Assembly: GCA_021413845.1 (NCBI GenBank)
Contig: JAIOPP010000074.1
Location: 1 to 64,000 of the forward strand
DNA: 64,000 bases
Source: Planctomycetia bacterium
Lineage (GTDB): Bacteria > Planctomycetota > Planctomycetia > Pirellulales > PNKZ01
Direction of reading: 5' to 3'
The position numbers and the translations under genes were made by a program. The notes below the pieces were generated by a model. The model made no database searches and had not been told where the DNA came from. It saw only the letters and a program-made list of their open reading frames with translations. This document shows positions 17,161 to 25,497 of the stretch, piece after piece (the stretch's first letter is position 1; each line of letters starts with the position of its first letter).

Positions 17161-18825
17161 ATGTCCACTTCCCTGCCGCTCGAAGCCGCTGAGTTCCGCA
17201 TGGAGTCGCCGGGCGAGATGTCGCTCCGGCTCGAGGTCGACGATCCGGAAACGATCGCAGCTCTGGCGCAGTTCGCCGAGGGGGCGCAGCGCGAGGCGTT
17301 TGCGTTGAAGGCCCTGCGGATCGGCGTGCTCGCGCTCGGTCAGGCTCGCGGGCAGATCGACACGGTCGCCGTGCGCGGCGAGTGCGAACGGATGCTCGTG
17401 TCGCTGCAAAGCCAACTCGGCGAACATGCCCGTTCGATACAACAGAAGCTCGCCGGATCGTTGCAAGAGTATTTCGATCCGCAGAACGGCCGGTTCCACG
17501 ATCGCGTCGAACGCCTCATCAAGCGCGATGGCGAACTCGAACAAGTGTTGCGTCGCCAAGTCGGCCACGACGACTCGCTGCTCAGTAAGACCCTCGCCGC
17601 GCATTTCGGCGTCGAGAGCCCGCTGATGAAACGGCTGAATCCGAACGAAGCGGAAGGCCTGCTGGCGGCGCTGCGCGAGACGTTCGGCAAGCAGCTGGAA
17701 ACGCAGCGCGAGGCGGTGCTTAAGGAATTCTCGCTCAACAACCGCGACGGGGCGCTGGCCCGGCTCGTCGGCGAACTTACCGAGAACCAAGGGAAGCTGA
17801 CGACGACGTTGCAAGGCAAGATCGAGAACGTCGTGAAAGAGTTTTCGCTCAACGACGACAACTCCGCCCTGAGCGTGCTCGTGAAGAAAGTCACGCACGC
17901 GCAACAAATGATTACGGGCGAGTTCTCGCTCGACAACGATCAATCGGCTCTGTGCAAGCTCACGAAGCTGTTGAAGTCGACCGACACCGCGATTCACGAC
18001 AACCTCACGCTCGACAACGACGCCTCGGCCCTATCGCGCCTCAAGCGCGAACTCGTCACGATCCTCGACGGCCACGCGAAGACGAACCGCGAGTTTCAAG
18101 AAGAGGTGAAAGTCGCCGTCGCCACGATCACGGCGAAGAAAGAAGCCGAACGCCAAACGACGCGGCACGGCCTCGTCTTCGAGCAAGCGTTGTTCACCTA
18201 TCTGCAAGACTATTGCAAGCAGACCGGCGACATGCCCGAGTTTCTCGGCAACTCGACCGGCTTGATCAAGAACTGCAAGAAGGGAGATTGCGTCGTCGAA
18301 ATCGGGCCCGAGCACGCGGCGGCCGGCGCGAAGATCGTGTTGGAAGCGAAGGAAGTGGTCGGCTTCGATCTGCGCCAAGCGCGCGCCGAAATCGAAGAAG
18401 GCCGCAAGAACCGCGATGCGCAAATCGGCCTGTTCGTCTACTCGAAAAAGACCGCGCCCTCAGGCATCGAGCCGATCACCCGCTTCGGCGACGACGTCAT
18501 CCTCGTCTGGGACGCCGAAGATCCTGCGACCGATCTTTTCTTGCGCCTCGGCCTCACCGTGGCTCGCGCGCTCTGCACACGCCGGCGCGACGAGCGAGAA
18601 GCGCAGAAGGTCGACTTCACGCTCATCGACAAAGCATTGCTCGCCATCAAGAAACGCTACGACGACTTCGACCTCATCAACAAGCACGCCGAAGACATCA
18701 TCGGCACCAGCCAGAAGATCAAAGATCGAGCCCGCATCGCCCGCGAAGACCTGGAGCGTCAGGTCGATCGCCTCGAACAGCAAGTGACCGACTTGAAGCA
18801 ACTCGCGAACATTTCTCCAGAGTAA
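17161..18825 (+). CDS. Predicted PD-(D/E)XK-fold protein with four FSL-D/N repeats
   Basis: 554 residues from the ATG at 17161. Residues 1-185 are helical. Four repeats of pattern (E)FSLxxDxSALxxLxxxL begin near residues 189, 227, 254 and 282. The C-terminal domain (~335-480) resembles DUF2130-like nuclease-fold proteins: VFEQALFTYLQDYC, then GD376-CVVEIG and LE395-A-K397, fitting the D-Xn-ExK core of PD-(D/E)XK enzymes, followed by DLRQARAEIEEGRKNRDAQI. A coiled coil (ARIAREDLERQVDRLEQQV) ends the protein. A DNA-related enzyme or nuclease-derived scaffold is inferred. The aminotransferase gene starts 6 bases downstream, so they share a transcript. Confidence 0.75.
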   Translation: MSTSLPLEAAEFRMESPGEMSLRLEVDDPETIAALAQFAEGAQREAFALKALRIGVLALGQARGQIDTVAVRGECERMLVSLQSQLGEHARSIQQKLAGSLQEYFDPQNGRFHDRVERLIKRDGELEQVLRRQVGHDDSLLSKTLAAHFGVESPLMKRLNPNEAEGLLAALRETFGKQLETQREAVLKEFSLNNRDGALARLVGELTENQGKLTTTLQGKIENVVKEFSLNDDNSALSVLVKKVTHAQQMITGEFSLDNDQSALCKLTKLLKSTDTAIHDNLTLDNDASALSRLKRELVTILDGHAKTNREFQEEVKVAVATITAKKEAERQTTRHGLVFEQALFTYLQDYCKQTGDMPEFLGNSTGLIKNCKKGDCVVEIGPEHAAAGAKIVLEAKEVVGFDLRQARAEIEEGRKNRDAQIGLFVYSKKTAPSGIEPITRFGDDVILVWDAEDPATDLFLRLGLTVARALCTRRRDEREAQKVDFTLIDKALLAIKKRYDDFDLINKHAEDIIGTSQKIKDRARIAREDLERQVDRLEQQVTDLKQLANISPE

Positions 18826-18831
18826 CGGCCC

Positions 18832-19779
18832 GTGTCGCAGCGAGTTGTCTACTTCAACGGCCGCATCGTGCCCGAGAGCGAAGCGAAGGTTTCGATCTTC
18901 GACTCGGCGCTGCAACTCGGCGACATGGCGTTCGAGGTGACGCGCACCTACCGCGGCGAGCCGTATCGCCTCAGCGACCATCTGCGCCGGCTCTGGAACA
19001 GCATGACCGCGCTCGGCATCGAGCCGGGCCTCTCCCCCGACGCGCTTGAGCGAATCACGCTCGACCTCTTGGCGCAAAACCGTGCGACGGAAACCGCGGA
19101 CGTCGATTGGAACATCATCCACGACGTTTCGCGCGGCCCTGCTTCGGCGTTTCGCAGCGCGTTCGCCCCGGCAGACCGGAGGCCGACGGTCGTCGTCGCT
19201 TGCTTTCCGTTGGCCGAGAAGATGGCTGCCCTCGCGCCGGCTTACGAGACCGGCGTCGAGTTGGTCGTTCCGGCGCAGCGCTCGCTGCCGCGCGAGCTGT
19301 TCGACCCGGCCGTGAAGTGCCGTAGTCGGGCCCATTATCAGCTCGCGAATCTCCAGGCCGAAGCATTGCGCCCCGGCTCGACCGCCGTGCTGCTCGATCC
19401 AGATGGGTTCATCACAGAAGGAACTTCGGGCAACGTTTTCTTCGTCCAAGCCGGCAAGCTTTCGACGCCGACGGCCCGCAACATCTTGCCGGGCATCACG
19501 CGCGGCGTCGTGCTCGGGCTCGCCGCGCGGCTCGGCATCGAGGCGAACGAAGCGGACATCACGCCGGCCGAGGCGCTCGCGGCCGATGAGGTCTTCGTCA
19601 CATCGACGAGCATCGGCGTGCTGCATGCCCGCTCGTTCGCAGGACGCACGATCGGCACGGGCCGGATCGGCCCGACGACGCTCCGATTGCGCGACGCGCT
19701 GACGACGGAAGTCGGCCTCGATTTCGCCGCGCAGGCTCGCGCCTATGCGGCGAAATACGCGCCGCCGGCGCGAACCTAG
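18832..19779 (+). CDS. Class IV PLP aminotransferase (branched-chain/D-amino-acid type)
   Basis: 315 residues, starting with GTG six bases after the upstream stop. The sequence opens VVYFNGRIVPESEAKVSIFDSAL and has GDMAFEVTRTYRGEPYRLSDHLRRL, the usual N-terminus of IlvE / D-alanine aminotransferase / aminodeoxychorismate lyase. The PLP lysine should be the Lys of VKCRSRAHYQLAN, and EGTSGNVFFVQ and LPGITRGVVL are the usual C-domain motifs. Because ilvN and ilvC follow on the same strand, branched-chain amino-acid transamination is the best guess, but the RSRxHY context after the lysine differs from classical IlvE, so substrate is uncertain. Confidence 0.85.
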   Translation: MSQRVVYFNGRIVPESEAKVSIFDSALQLGDMAFEVTRTYRGEPYRLSDHLRRLWNSMTALGIEPGLSPDALERITLDLLAQNRATETADVDWNIIHDVSRGPASAFRSAFAPADRRPTVVVACFPLAEKMAALAPAYETGVELVVPAQRSLPRELFDPAVKCRSRAHYQLANLQAEALRPGSTAVLLDPDGFITEGTSGNVFFVQAGKLSTPTARNILPGITRGVVLGLAARLGIEANEADITPAEALAADEVFVTSTSIGVLHARSFAGRTIGTGRIGPTTLRLRDALTTEVGLDFAAQARAYAAKYAPPART

Positions 19780-19948
19780 CGAGGGCTCGGAGCGTCTCCT
19801 CCGGGTCGCGAAAGCGAAGCAGAGAATGACGAGCCGTTACAATCGTCGTAAACGGCGTAATCGCACCGCTTTATCGCCTTTCTCGGCCCCTTGTCGCTGA
19901 GAAAAGGGCTGATTACCATAGTGGTTTATTATCTTCCCGGAGTCCTTC

Positions 19949-20449
19949 ATGCGTCACGTGCTCTCGGCAGTCGTACAGAACCTCCCCGGCGTGCTGGCCC
20001 ACATCTCGGGCATGCTCGCCTCGCGCGGTTACAACATCGACAGCCTCGCCGTCGGTGCGACGGAGAACCCCGCGTTCTCGCGCATGACGTTCGTCGTCGT
20101 CGGCGACGACCATGTCTTGGAACAGGTCCGGAAGCAGCTCACGAAGATCGTCACGGTCGTGCATGTCGACGACATCAGCTCGAAGGATTTCGTCGAGCGC
20201 GATCTGATGTTGATCAAGGTCTCGAGCGAGCCCGGCACGCAACGGGCCGCGGTGAAGGAACTAACCGACATCTTCCGCGGCCGGATCGTCGACGTCGGCG
20301 CAGCGGAAGTCATGATCGAGATCTCGGGCCAAGAACGGAAGATCGAGGCCTTTATCGAACTCATGCGTCCGTACGGAATCAAGGAAATGGTCCGCACCGG
20401 CCGCATCGCGATGGTTCGCTGTGCGAAACCTGCCGACGTCGCTAAATAA
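19949..20449 (+). CDS. ilvN: Acetolactate synthase small (regulatory) subunit IlvN/IlvH
   Basis: 166 residues, the normal size. It is the regulatory subunit of acetolactate synthase and gives valine feedback control over the first step of branched-chain amino-acid synthesis. The ACT domain is clear: HVLSAVVQNLPGVLAHISGM, RGYNIDSLAVG, then a second ACT-like domain with VKELTDIFRGRIVDVG. GGAG lies nine bases before the ATG. The catalytic subunit ilvB is not next to it, unlike in many genomes; ilvC follows after 205 bases. Confidence 0.95.
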   Translation: MRHVLSAVVQNLPGVLAHISGMLASRGYNIDSLAVGATENPAFSRMTFVVVGDDHVLEQVRKQLTKIVTVVHVDDISSKDFVERDLMLIKVSSEPGTQRAAVKELTDIFRGRIVDVGAAEVMIEISGQERKIEAFIELMRPYGIKEMVRTGRIAMVRCAKPADVAK

Positions 20450-20484
20450 AAAAACTGCGAGCTCAAACTCGCGAACGAGAAACC

Positions 20485-20505
20485 GGGCCGGGTAATCTTC
20501 GGCCC
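20485..20505 (+). terminator. Hairpin between ilvN and ilvC, weak terminator candidate
   Basis: GGGCCG and CGGCCC form a 6-bp stem with a 9-base loop. No T-run follows, so it may be an attenuating or mRNA-stabilising hairpin and not a strong terminator. Confidence 0.3.
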
Positions 20506-20654
20506 CCTAAGTGAAACCCGCGGAATTCGTTTCCGCAAACCAAGCAACGCTCTCGTCGAGCCCGTTGCTCGCGAAGTTCGGCGCTGGGCGTCGCTTCGTT
20601 TACCACGCACAATCGTCCACCTCATCACGCCTTTAGAAACACCGGAAACCTTTC

Positions 20655-21659
20655 ATGGCCGCTACGATTTTTTACGACAAAGACGCCGATCTCGCCGCGC
20701 TGAAGAACAAGACCATCGCCATCATCGGCTACGGTTCGCAAGGTCATGCCCAGGCCCAAAACCTGCGCGATTCCGGCCTGAACGTCATCATCGGCCAACG
20801 TCCGGGAAGCCCGAACTACGATCTCGCGGTGAGCCACGGCTTCAAGCCGGTTTCGGCCGCCGAAGCGACGAAGGCCGCCGACGTCGTCAACATCTTGCTC
20901 CCCGATGAAGTGCAAGGAGACGTGTATCGCAACGACATCAAGCCGAACCTGAAAAAGGGCGCGATCTTGATGTGTTCGCACGGCTTCAACATCCACTTCG
21001 GCCAAGTCGAGCCGCCGGCCGGGCACGACGCCTTGCTCGTCGCTCCGAAGGGCCCCGGCCACTTGGTGCGCAGCGAGTTTGAAGCCGGCGGCGGTGTGCC
21101 GTGCCTCATCGCTTTGAGCGCCGGCGCGAGTGAAGAAACGCGCCGCATCGGCTTGGCCTACGCCAAGGGACTCGGCGGCACGCGCGGCGGCGTGATCGAA
21201 ACCACGTTCGCCGAAGAGACCGAAACCGATTTGTTCGGCGAGCAGGTCGTGCTTTGCGGCGGCGTCAGCGCGCTGGTGAAGGCGGGCTACGAGACGCTCG
21301 TCGAAGCCGGCTACCAACCGGAAATGGCCTACTTCGAGTGCATGCACGAATTGAAGCTGATCGTCGACTTGTTCTACCAAGGCGGCTTGAACTACATGCG
21401 TTACAGCATCTCGAACACGGCCGAATACGGCGACTACACGCGCGGCCCGCGGATCGTCACGGAAGAGACCAAGAAGGAAATGAAGAAGATCCTGCACGAG
21501 ATCCAAAGCGGCCAATTCGCTCGGGATTGGCTCTTGGAGAACAAGGCCAACGCCCCGGCGTTCAAAGCCACGCGCCGCCGCGAGCGCAACCACCCGATCG
21601 AAGTCGTCGGCAAGCAACTGCGCCGCCTGATGAGCTGGATCAAGGCGAAGGAAGTTTAA
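20655..21659 (+). CDS. ilvC: Ketol-acid reductoisomerase IlvC
   Basis: 334 residues, class I short form. It isomerises and reduces acetolactate / acetohydroxybutyrate in valine, leucine and isoleucine synthesis. Rossmann motif [52 protein letters not shown]; catalytic [15 protein letters not shown] and the C-terminal knot with [12 protein letters not shown] and [13 protein letters not shown]. The cofactor loop reads [10 protein letters not shown], lacking the classic Arg/Ser pattern of NADPH-specific enzymes, so cofactor preference cannot be assumed. A strong terminator lies at 21750-21787. Confidence 0.97.
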   Translation: MAATIFYDKDADLAALKNKTIAIIGYGSQGHAQAQNLRDSGLNVIIGQRPGSPNYDLAVSHGFKPVSAAEATKAADVVNILLPDEVQGDVYRNDIKPNLKKGAILMCSHGFNIHFGQVEPPAGHDALLVAPKGPGHLVRSEFEAGGGVPCLIALSAGASEETRRIGLAYAKGLGGTRGGVIETTFAEETETDLFGEQVVLCGGVSALVKAGYETLVEAGYQPEMAYFECMHELKLIVDLFYQGGLNYMRYSISNTAEYGDYTRGPRIVTEETKKEMKKILHEIQSGQFARDWLLENKANAPAFKATRRRERNHPIEVVGKQLRRLMSWIKAKEV

Positions 21660-21749
21660 GCTCGAAGAAAATCGCCGAGCGGGCAGGTCGGAATCATGTC
21701 CCGAACCTCAGGCCGCCCGCTTCGCTTGCGATTTCGCGATGGACATATC

Positions 21750-21787
21750 TCCCTCGGTAGAACTCATTGCTCTACCGAGGGATTTTT
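21750..21787 (+). terminator. Strong rho-independent terminator after ilvC
   Basis: A perfect 12-bp stem (TCCCTCGGTAGA / TCTACCGAGGGA) with a 9-base loop is followed at once by TTTTT. It lies 90 bases beyond the ilvC stop and should end the ilvN-ilvC transcript. Confidence 0.92.
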
Positions 21788-21812
21788 ATGCGCAGGCACG
21801 GCGTCAGACTTC

Positions 21813-21899
21813 GCGGGGTGGCACGGACAAATGTCCGTGCGCCGCAGGCGCAAGAGGAATCAGTTTTTCGTCCCGATCACTTTCCGCCTTTTGTCGCTG
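21813..21899 (+). repeat. 87-base direct repeat, copy 1
   Basis: Nearly identical to 22391-22477 in the same orientation over 87 bases. The core holds two stem-loops: CACGGACA / TGTCCGTG (8-bp stem, AA loop) and GCGCC-GCA-GGCGC. It ends 18 bases before the ATG of the low-GC orphan at 21918. Form is REP/MITE-like. Confidence 0.9.
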
Positions 21900-21917
21900 G
21901 GGAAATTGGAAGCATAA

Positions 21918-22388
21918 ATGGACCTCAAAGCCGACATTATTTCTGGAAAGTCGATTGCCGGTATAGGAATCGGCGAGGACATTGGCGTAGTGTTGTCAAA
22001 CCTCAGAGACGATCACGTCTCTTTTGTTGAATCAGCATTTGAAAACCACGAAATGGGATTCAAGAAGCTTGACATTGCTGATGCAAAAGTGTCGGTCATT
22101 GCCAACGATACGGGTCGTATCGTTCGGCTCTTCTGCCGCCCAGGCTATTTAGGAAAATACAAAGCCGTGTTCTTCCCCGGAATGAGCGTTAAAAGAATAC
22201 GTCAGCACTCGTCAAAACAACTTATCATGCACGGGGTTCTTATGGTTAATGACGACTATGGGGCGGGCTTTAGTATCCCAGACTTATATGAAGGAAAGCA
22301 GTACGATGACGTGGACCATATAGCAGAGTTGCCTGACGGAATGATTCTCGAAGAATTAAACGTAATGGCTTCAGAGTGGTGGCGTTAG
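21918..22388 (+). CDS. Low-GC orphan gene between direct repeats
   Basis: 156 residues, no recognised family. The opening DIISGKSIAGIGIGEDIGVVL has the GIxxGxxxxxVL pattern often seen at the start of small immunity-like or lipoprotein domains, but I cannot assign it. There is no signal peptide. GC content is about 48% in the first codons against over 60% around it, and codon use differs sharply (many AT-ending codons). The gene sits exactly between the two 87-base direct repeats: its ATG is 18 bases after copy 1 and its stop two bases before copy 2. This suggests horizontal gain or a cassette. A defence or immunity role is speculation. Confidence 0.7.
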   Translation: MDLKADIISGKSIAGIGIGEDIGVVLSNLRDDHVSFVESAFENHEMGFKKLDIADAKVSVIANDTGRIVRLFCRPGYLGKYKAVFFPGMSVKRIRQHSSKQLIMHGVLMVNDDYGAGFSIPDLYEGKQYDDVDHIAELPDGMILEELNVMASEWWR

Positions 22389-22390
22389 AC

Positions 22391-22477
22391 GCGGGGTAGC
22401 ACGGACAAATGTCCGTGCGCCGCAGGCGCAAGAGGAATCGGTTTTGCCTCCCGATAGCTTTCCACCTCTTGTCGCTG
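22391..22477 (+). repeat. 87-base direct repeat, copy 2
   Basis: Second copy of the element at 21813-21899, with the core palindrome CACGGACAAATGTCCGTG and the second hairpin conserved and scattered substitutions only in the outer part. It starts two bases after the stop of the orphan gene. Confidence 0.9.
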
Positions 22478-22636
22478 CGCGAACGCAAGCTCGAATGCCT
22501 GCCTGAGGGGGCGAGATTGGAATCAAGCCTCGGAGCGACTGCAAGAGAAGTCGTGTAGTTTCCCTTGCGCCCGAGCCGGAGCTCGAATTTCGCCCGGCGG
22601 CTTGCTCTTTCACGGCCGACCGGAAAGAATATCGAC

Positions 22637-22945
22637 ATGAACACTCCCAACGCTGCGACGAAGCCCGACCTGTCGGACCATACCGATATTACGACCCGGC
22701 CCGAGATCAACGCCCTGAAAGCCGGCGAGCGGATCGAGGTCGTGCATGAAGTGAAGGTCGGGCTCAAGGTTTGGATGACGACGACGGTCGGCACGGTCGA
22801 GCGGATCGAGCGTCGTCGGCAGGGCTTGCACTTCCGTCGCAACAACGACGACAAGGCCTTCGCCGACCTGATCGTGCTGCGCCTTCCCGACTCGTCGCTG
22901 ACGACCCTGACGATCGACGAGTTTTCCCGCATTCGCAAGCTGTAG
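22637..22945 (+). CDS. Conserved-looking small protein, 102 residues
   Basis: Start at the ATG 22637; the in-frame codons before it look non-coding. After an N-terminal Thr/Asp-rich stretch, ALKAGERIEVVHEVKVGLKVWMTTTVGTVERIERRRQGLHF suggests a small beta-barrel (SH3- or KOW-like) with a basic RRRQGLHFRRN strand, so nucleic-acid binding is possible. No family recognised. It lies 33 bases upstream of the radical SAM gene and is probably co-transcribed with it. Confidence 0.65.
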   Translation: MNTPNAATKPDLSDHTDITTRPEINALKAGERIEVVHEVKVGLKVWMTTTVGTVERIERRRQGLHFRRNNDDKAFADLIVLRLPDSSLTTLTIDEFSRIRKL

Positions 22946-22978
22946 TCGGCCCAGGCTCCGCTTGCGGCCGAGGTCGCC

Positions 22979-23884
22979 GTGACTGCTATCGATCGCACTT
23001 CGGCGGAAGCCGCGCCGGCCACGCCGCTCTTCACTTCGCACTCGCGTTCGTTCGAGACGAATCGCTTCGTCTATCCCGTCGTCAGCCGGCGCTCGGGAGG
23101 CGTTTCGATCGGCGTGAATCTGAATCCCGACAAAGTTTGCAACTTCGATTGCATCTACTGTCAGGTCGATCGGGTGAGCGCGGCGGAAACGAAGTTCGTC
23201 GACATGGCGCAGCTCACCGGCGAACTCGACCACATGCTTGAGATCGTCTTAAGCGGCGAACTGTTCGCGCACGGCAAGTTCGCCGCCACGCCGCCGCAGC
23301 TTCGCCGCTTAAACGACATCGCCTTCTCCGGCGACGGCGAGCCGACCACGTATCGCAATTTTGACGAGATCATCGCCGCCTGCGCCGAAGTGAAGCGGAA
23401 GCATGCGTGCGAGGCCGTGAAAATGGTGCTCATCACCAACGCGAGCATGCTCCATCGTCCGACCGTTGCGCAAGGGCTTGCGATTCTCGACGCGAACAAC
23501 GGCGAGATTTGGGCGAAGCTCGAAGCCGGCACCGAGGAGTATTACAAGCTCGTCGAACGAACCGTGATTCCGTTTCGCCAAGTGCTCGACAACATCACGG
23601 CCGCGGCGCGCGCCAGGCCGCTGGTGATTCAAGCCCTCTTCATGCGCATCGCCGGCGATGCGCCGAGCGCGGTGGAGCTCGCAGCGTTTTGCGATCGATT
23701 GAACGAGATCGGCGCAGCCGGCGGAAAGCTCAAGCTGGTGCAGATCTACACCGTAGCCCGACGCCCGGCCGAGAGCTTCGTCGCGCCGCTCGACGATGCC
23801 GAGGTCGACGCGATCGTGAAGCTCGTCGCCGAGCGAACCGGGCTGACCGTGCAAGCGTTTTACGGCGCAGTCGCCGGCGGTTAA
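22979..23884 (+). CDS. Radical SAM protein, COG0731-like
   Basis: 301 residues, GTG start with GAGG a few bases upstream. The [4Fe-4S] motif is C-NFD-C-IY-C (CX3CX2C), and AFSGDGEPTTYRNF plus LITNASML match the SAM-binding glycine-rich and beta-4 motifs of COG0731 Fe-S oxidoreductases, distant relatives of the wyosine enzyme TYW1. Length and motif order are normal for a stand-alone radical SAM enzyme. Substrate unknown. Its TAA overlaps the stop codon of the convergent amidohydrolase gene by four bases, so there is no room for a terminator between them. Confidence 0.88.
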   Translation: MTAIDRTSAEAAPATPLFTSHSRSFETNRFVYPVVSRRSGGVSIGVNLNPDKVCNFDCIYCQVDRVSAAETKFVDMAQLTGELDHMLEIVLSGELFAHGKFAATPPQLRRLNDIAFSGDGEPTTYRNFDEIIAACAEVKRKHACEAVKMVLITNASMLHRPTVAQGLAILDANNGEIWAKLEAGTEEYYKLVERTVIPFRQVLDNITAAARARPLVIQALFMRIAGDAPSAVELAAFCDRLNEIGAAGGKLKLVQIYTVARRPAESFVAPLDDAEVDAIVKLVAERTGLTVQAFYGAVAGG

Positions 23885-25449
23885 TGCTTGTACTTCAACC
23901 AGCGGCCCGGCCAGTCGGGTGCGAGGTCCAGCGGTTTCCCTTCGGCCACGATCGGGCGCCCCGCGACGAACACATGCGCGATGCCGATCGGCGTTTGCCG
24001 CGGCTCGTCGAACGTGGCCCGATCGGCGACGGTCGCGGGATCGAACAGCACGAGATCGGCGAACGCTCCGACGCAGACCGTGCCTCGATCGATCAGCCCG
24101 AACCGCGCGGCCGGGATGCTCGTCGCTTTCCGCACCGCCTCTTCGAGCGTGAACCAACGGCGGTCGCGCACAAGCGGGCCGATGAGACGCGGAAAGCTGC
24201 CGAACTGGCGCGGGTGGACCGGCCCGTCGGGCTGGAAAATGCCGTCGCTGCCGACCATGAACTTTTCGTGTTTCAAGAACGGCTCGACGAGCGCATCGTC
24301 GCCGCGATGAAACACGCAGAGCACTGCGAGCCCCTCTTCGATCAGCAAGTCGCACAGCGCATCGACCGGCGACTTGCCCACCGCGGCAATGTATTCAGCC
24401 AGCGAGCTCCCTTGATGGCAGGCATTCGCCTTGCTCGGCACCCAGGCGATGCGGATGCGTTCGAGTTGCGGGCGATAAACGGTTGCTAAGTCGAAAGCGA
24501 AGCGTTCGCGGATCGCCGGCTGGCCCAGTTTTCGAACCACGCCGAGCGGCCCGTCGTCCCATGCTTCGTAGGGCAGCAGGGAGTTGAGCATCGTCGAGCC
24601 AGGGAGATACGGATAGACGTCGAACGAGAAGTCGACCACGTTCACCGCCACCGAGTCGATGCAGCCCAAGACGGCGTCGATCTCTTCCGGAGTGTCGGCC
24701 TTCAGGTGCGAGACGTGCAATTTTACATTAGCTCGCTGCGCAATTGCTACCGCTTCACACAACGCCGGGATGAGTCCACGTTTGTAGCGAATGTGCGTCA
24801 CGTAGATTCCGCCGAACGGCGCAGCGGCCTCGATGACTTCCACCAACTCCTCGGTCGAGGCGTGACACTGGTTCACGTAATCGAGACCGGTCGACACGCC
24901 GACGGCTCCGGCCGCCATTCCTTCTTCAACCATGGCGCGCATCGCACGAAGCTGACGGTCATCGAGCGTGCGCGCGTTCCAACCGGAGGCGAGCACACGC
25001 AGATTCGCGTACGGAATCTGCGCAACGACGTTTTGCGCCGTGCGGCCCTCGAACTGAGAATAGTAGTCTTCGAGCGTTCGCCAGCCACGGTCGTCGGCTT
25101 GTTGCAAGCCGTTGAGAGAGCGGAGGTAGTAGATCCACTCGCGGCGGAGCTCCGCCGAAGTCGGGGCATAAGAGATGCCGTCCGACATCAAGACTTCGGT
25201 CGTCACCCCTTGCAGCGTCTTGCTCGCGAAATTCGGCTGACGCAGCAGCCAGCCGTCGCTGTGGTTGTGGACGTCGATGAAGCCGGGAGCGACGACGAGC
25301 CCGCGGGCGTCGAGCACGTTCAGGGCGTCGTCCGGATCGAGCTTGCCGACCACGGCGATCCGATCGCCGCGGATCGCGACATCGGCCTCGTAGCGCTGCC
25401 GGCCGGAACCATCGACGACGGTTCCGCCGCGAATCACGAGATCGTACAT
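23881..25449 (-). CDS. N-acyl-D-amino-acid deacylase family amidohydrolase
   Basis: 522 residues, normal for the family. It starts MYDLVIRGGTVVDGSG with a small beta domain, then the metal-binding motif PGFIDVHNHSD at the beginning of the TIM barrel, GVTTEVLMSDGISYAP, VGVSTGLDY, THIRYKRG, KLHVSHLKAD and the C-terminal ADLVLFDPATV. The family removes acyl groups from N-acyl-D-amino acids or related amides. The exact substrate cannot be read from sequence. No signal peptide. It lies 48 bases after the esterase-like gene on the same strand. Confidence 0.88.
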   Translation of the reverse strand: MYDLVIRGGTVVDGSGRQRYEADVAIRGDRIAVVGKLDPDDALNVLDARGLVVAPGFIDVHNHSDGWLLRQPNFASKTLQGVTTEVLMSDGISYAPTSAELRREWIYYLRSLNGLQQADDRGWRTLEDYYSQFEGRTAQNVVAQIPYANLRVLASGWNARTLDDRQLRAMRAMVEEGMAAGAVGVSTGLDYVNQCHASTEELVEVIEAAAPFGGIYVTHIRYKRGLIPALCEAVAIAQRANVKLHVSHLKADTPEEIDAVLGCIDSVAVNVVDFSFDVYPYLPGSTMLNSLLPYEAWDDGPLGVVRKLGQPAIRERFAFDLATVYRPQLERIRIAWVPSKANACHQGSSLAEYIAAVGKSPVDALCDLLIEEGLAVLCVFHRGDDALVEPFLKHEKFMVGSDGIFQPDGPVHPRQFGSFPRLIGPLVRDRRWFTLEEAVRKATSIPAARFGLIDRGTVCVGAFADLVLFDPATVADRATFDEPRQTPIGIAHVFVAGRPIVAEGKPLDLAPDWPGRWLKYKH

Positions 25450-25497
25450 TCCAAGCTCACCTTCTCGCTCGCAGCGCGAAGCGACTCCGCCGAAGTG

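Noticed and set aside
21816-21840. Sigma-54 site at TGGCACGGAC in the 87-base repeat
   Set aside because: The -12 TTGC part is missing and the sequence is fully explained by the palindrome of the repeat.
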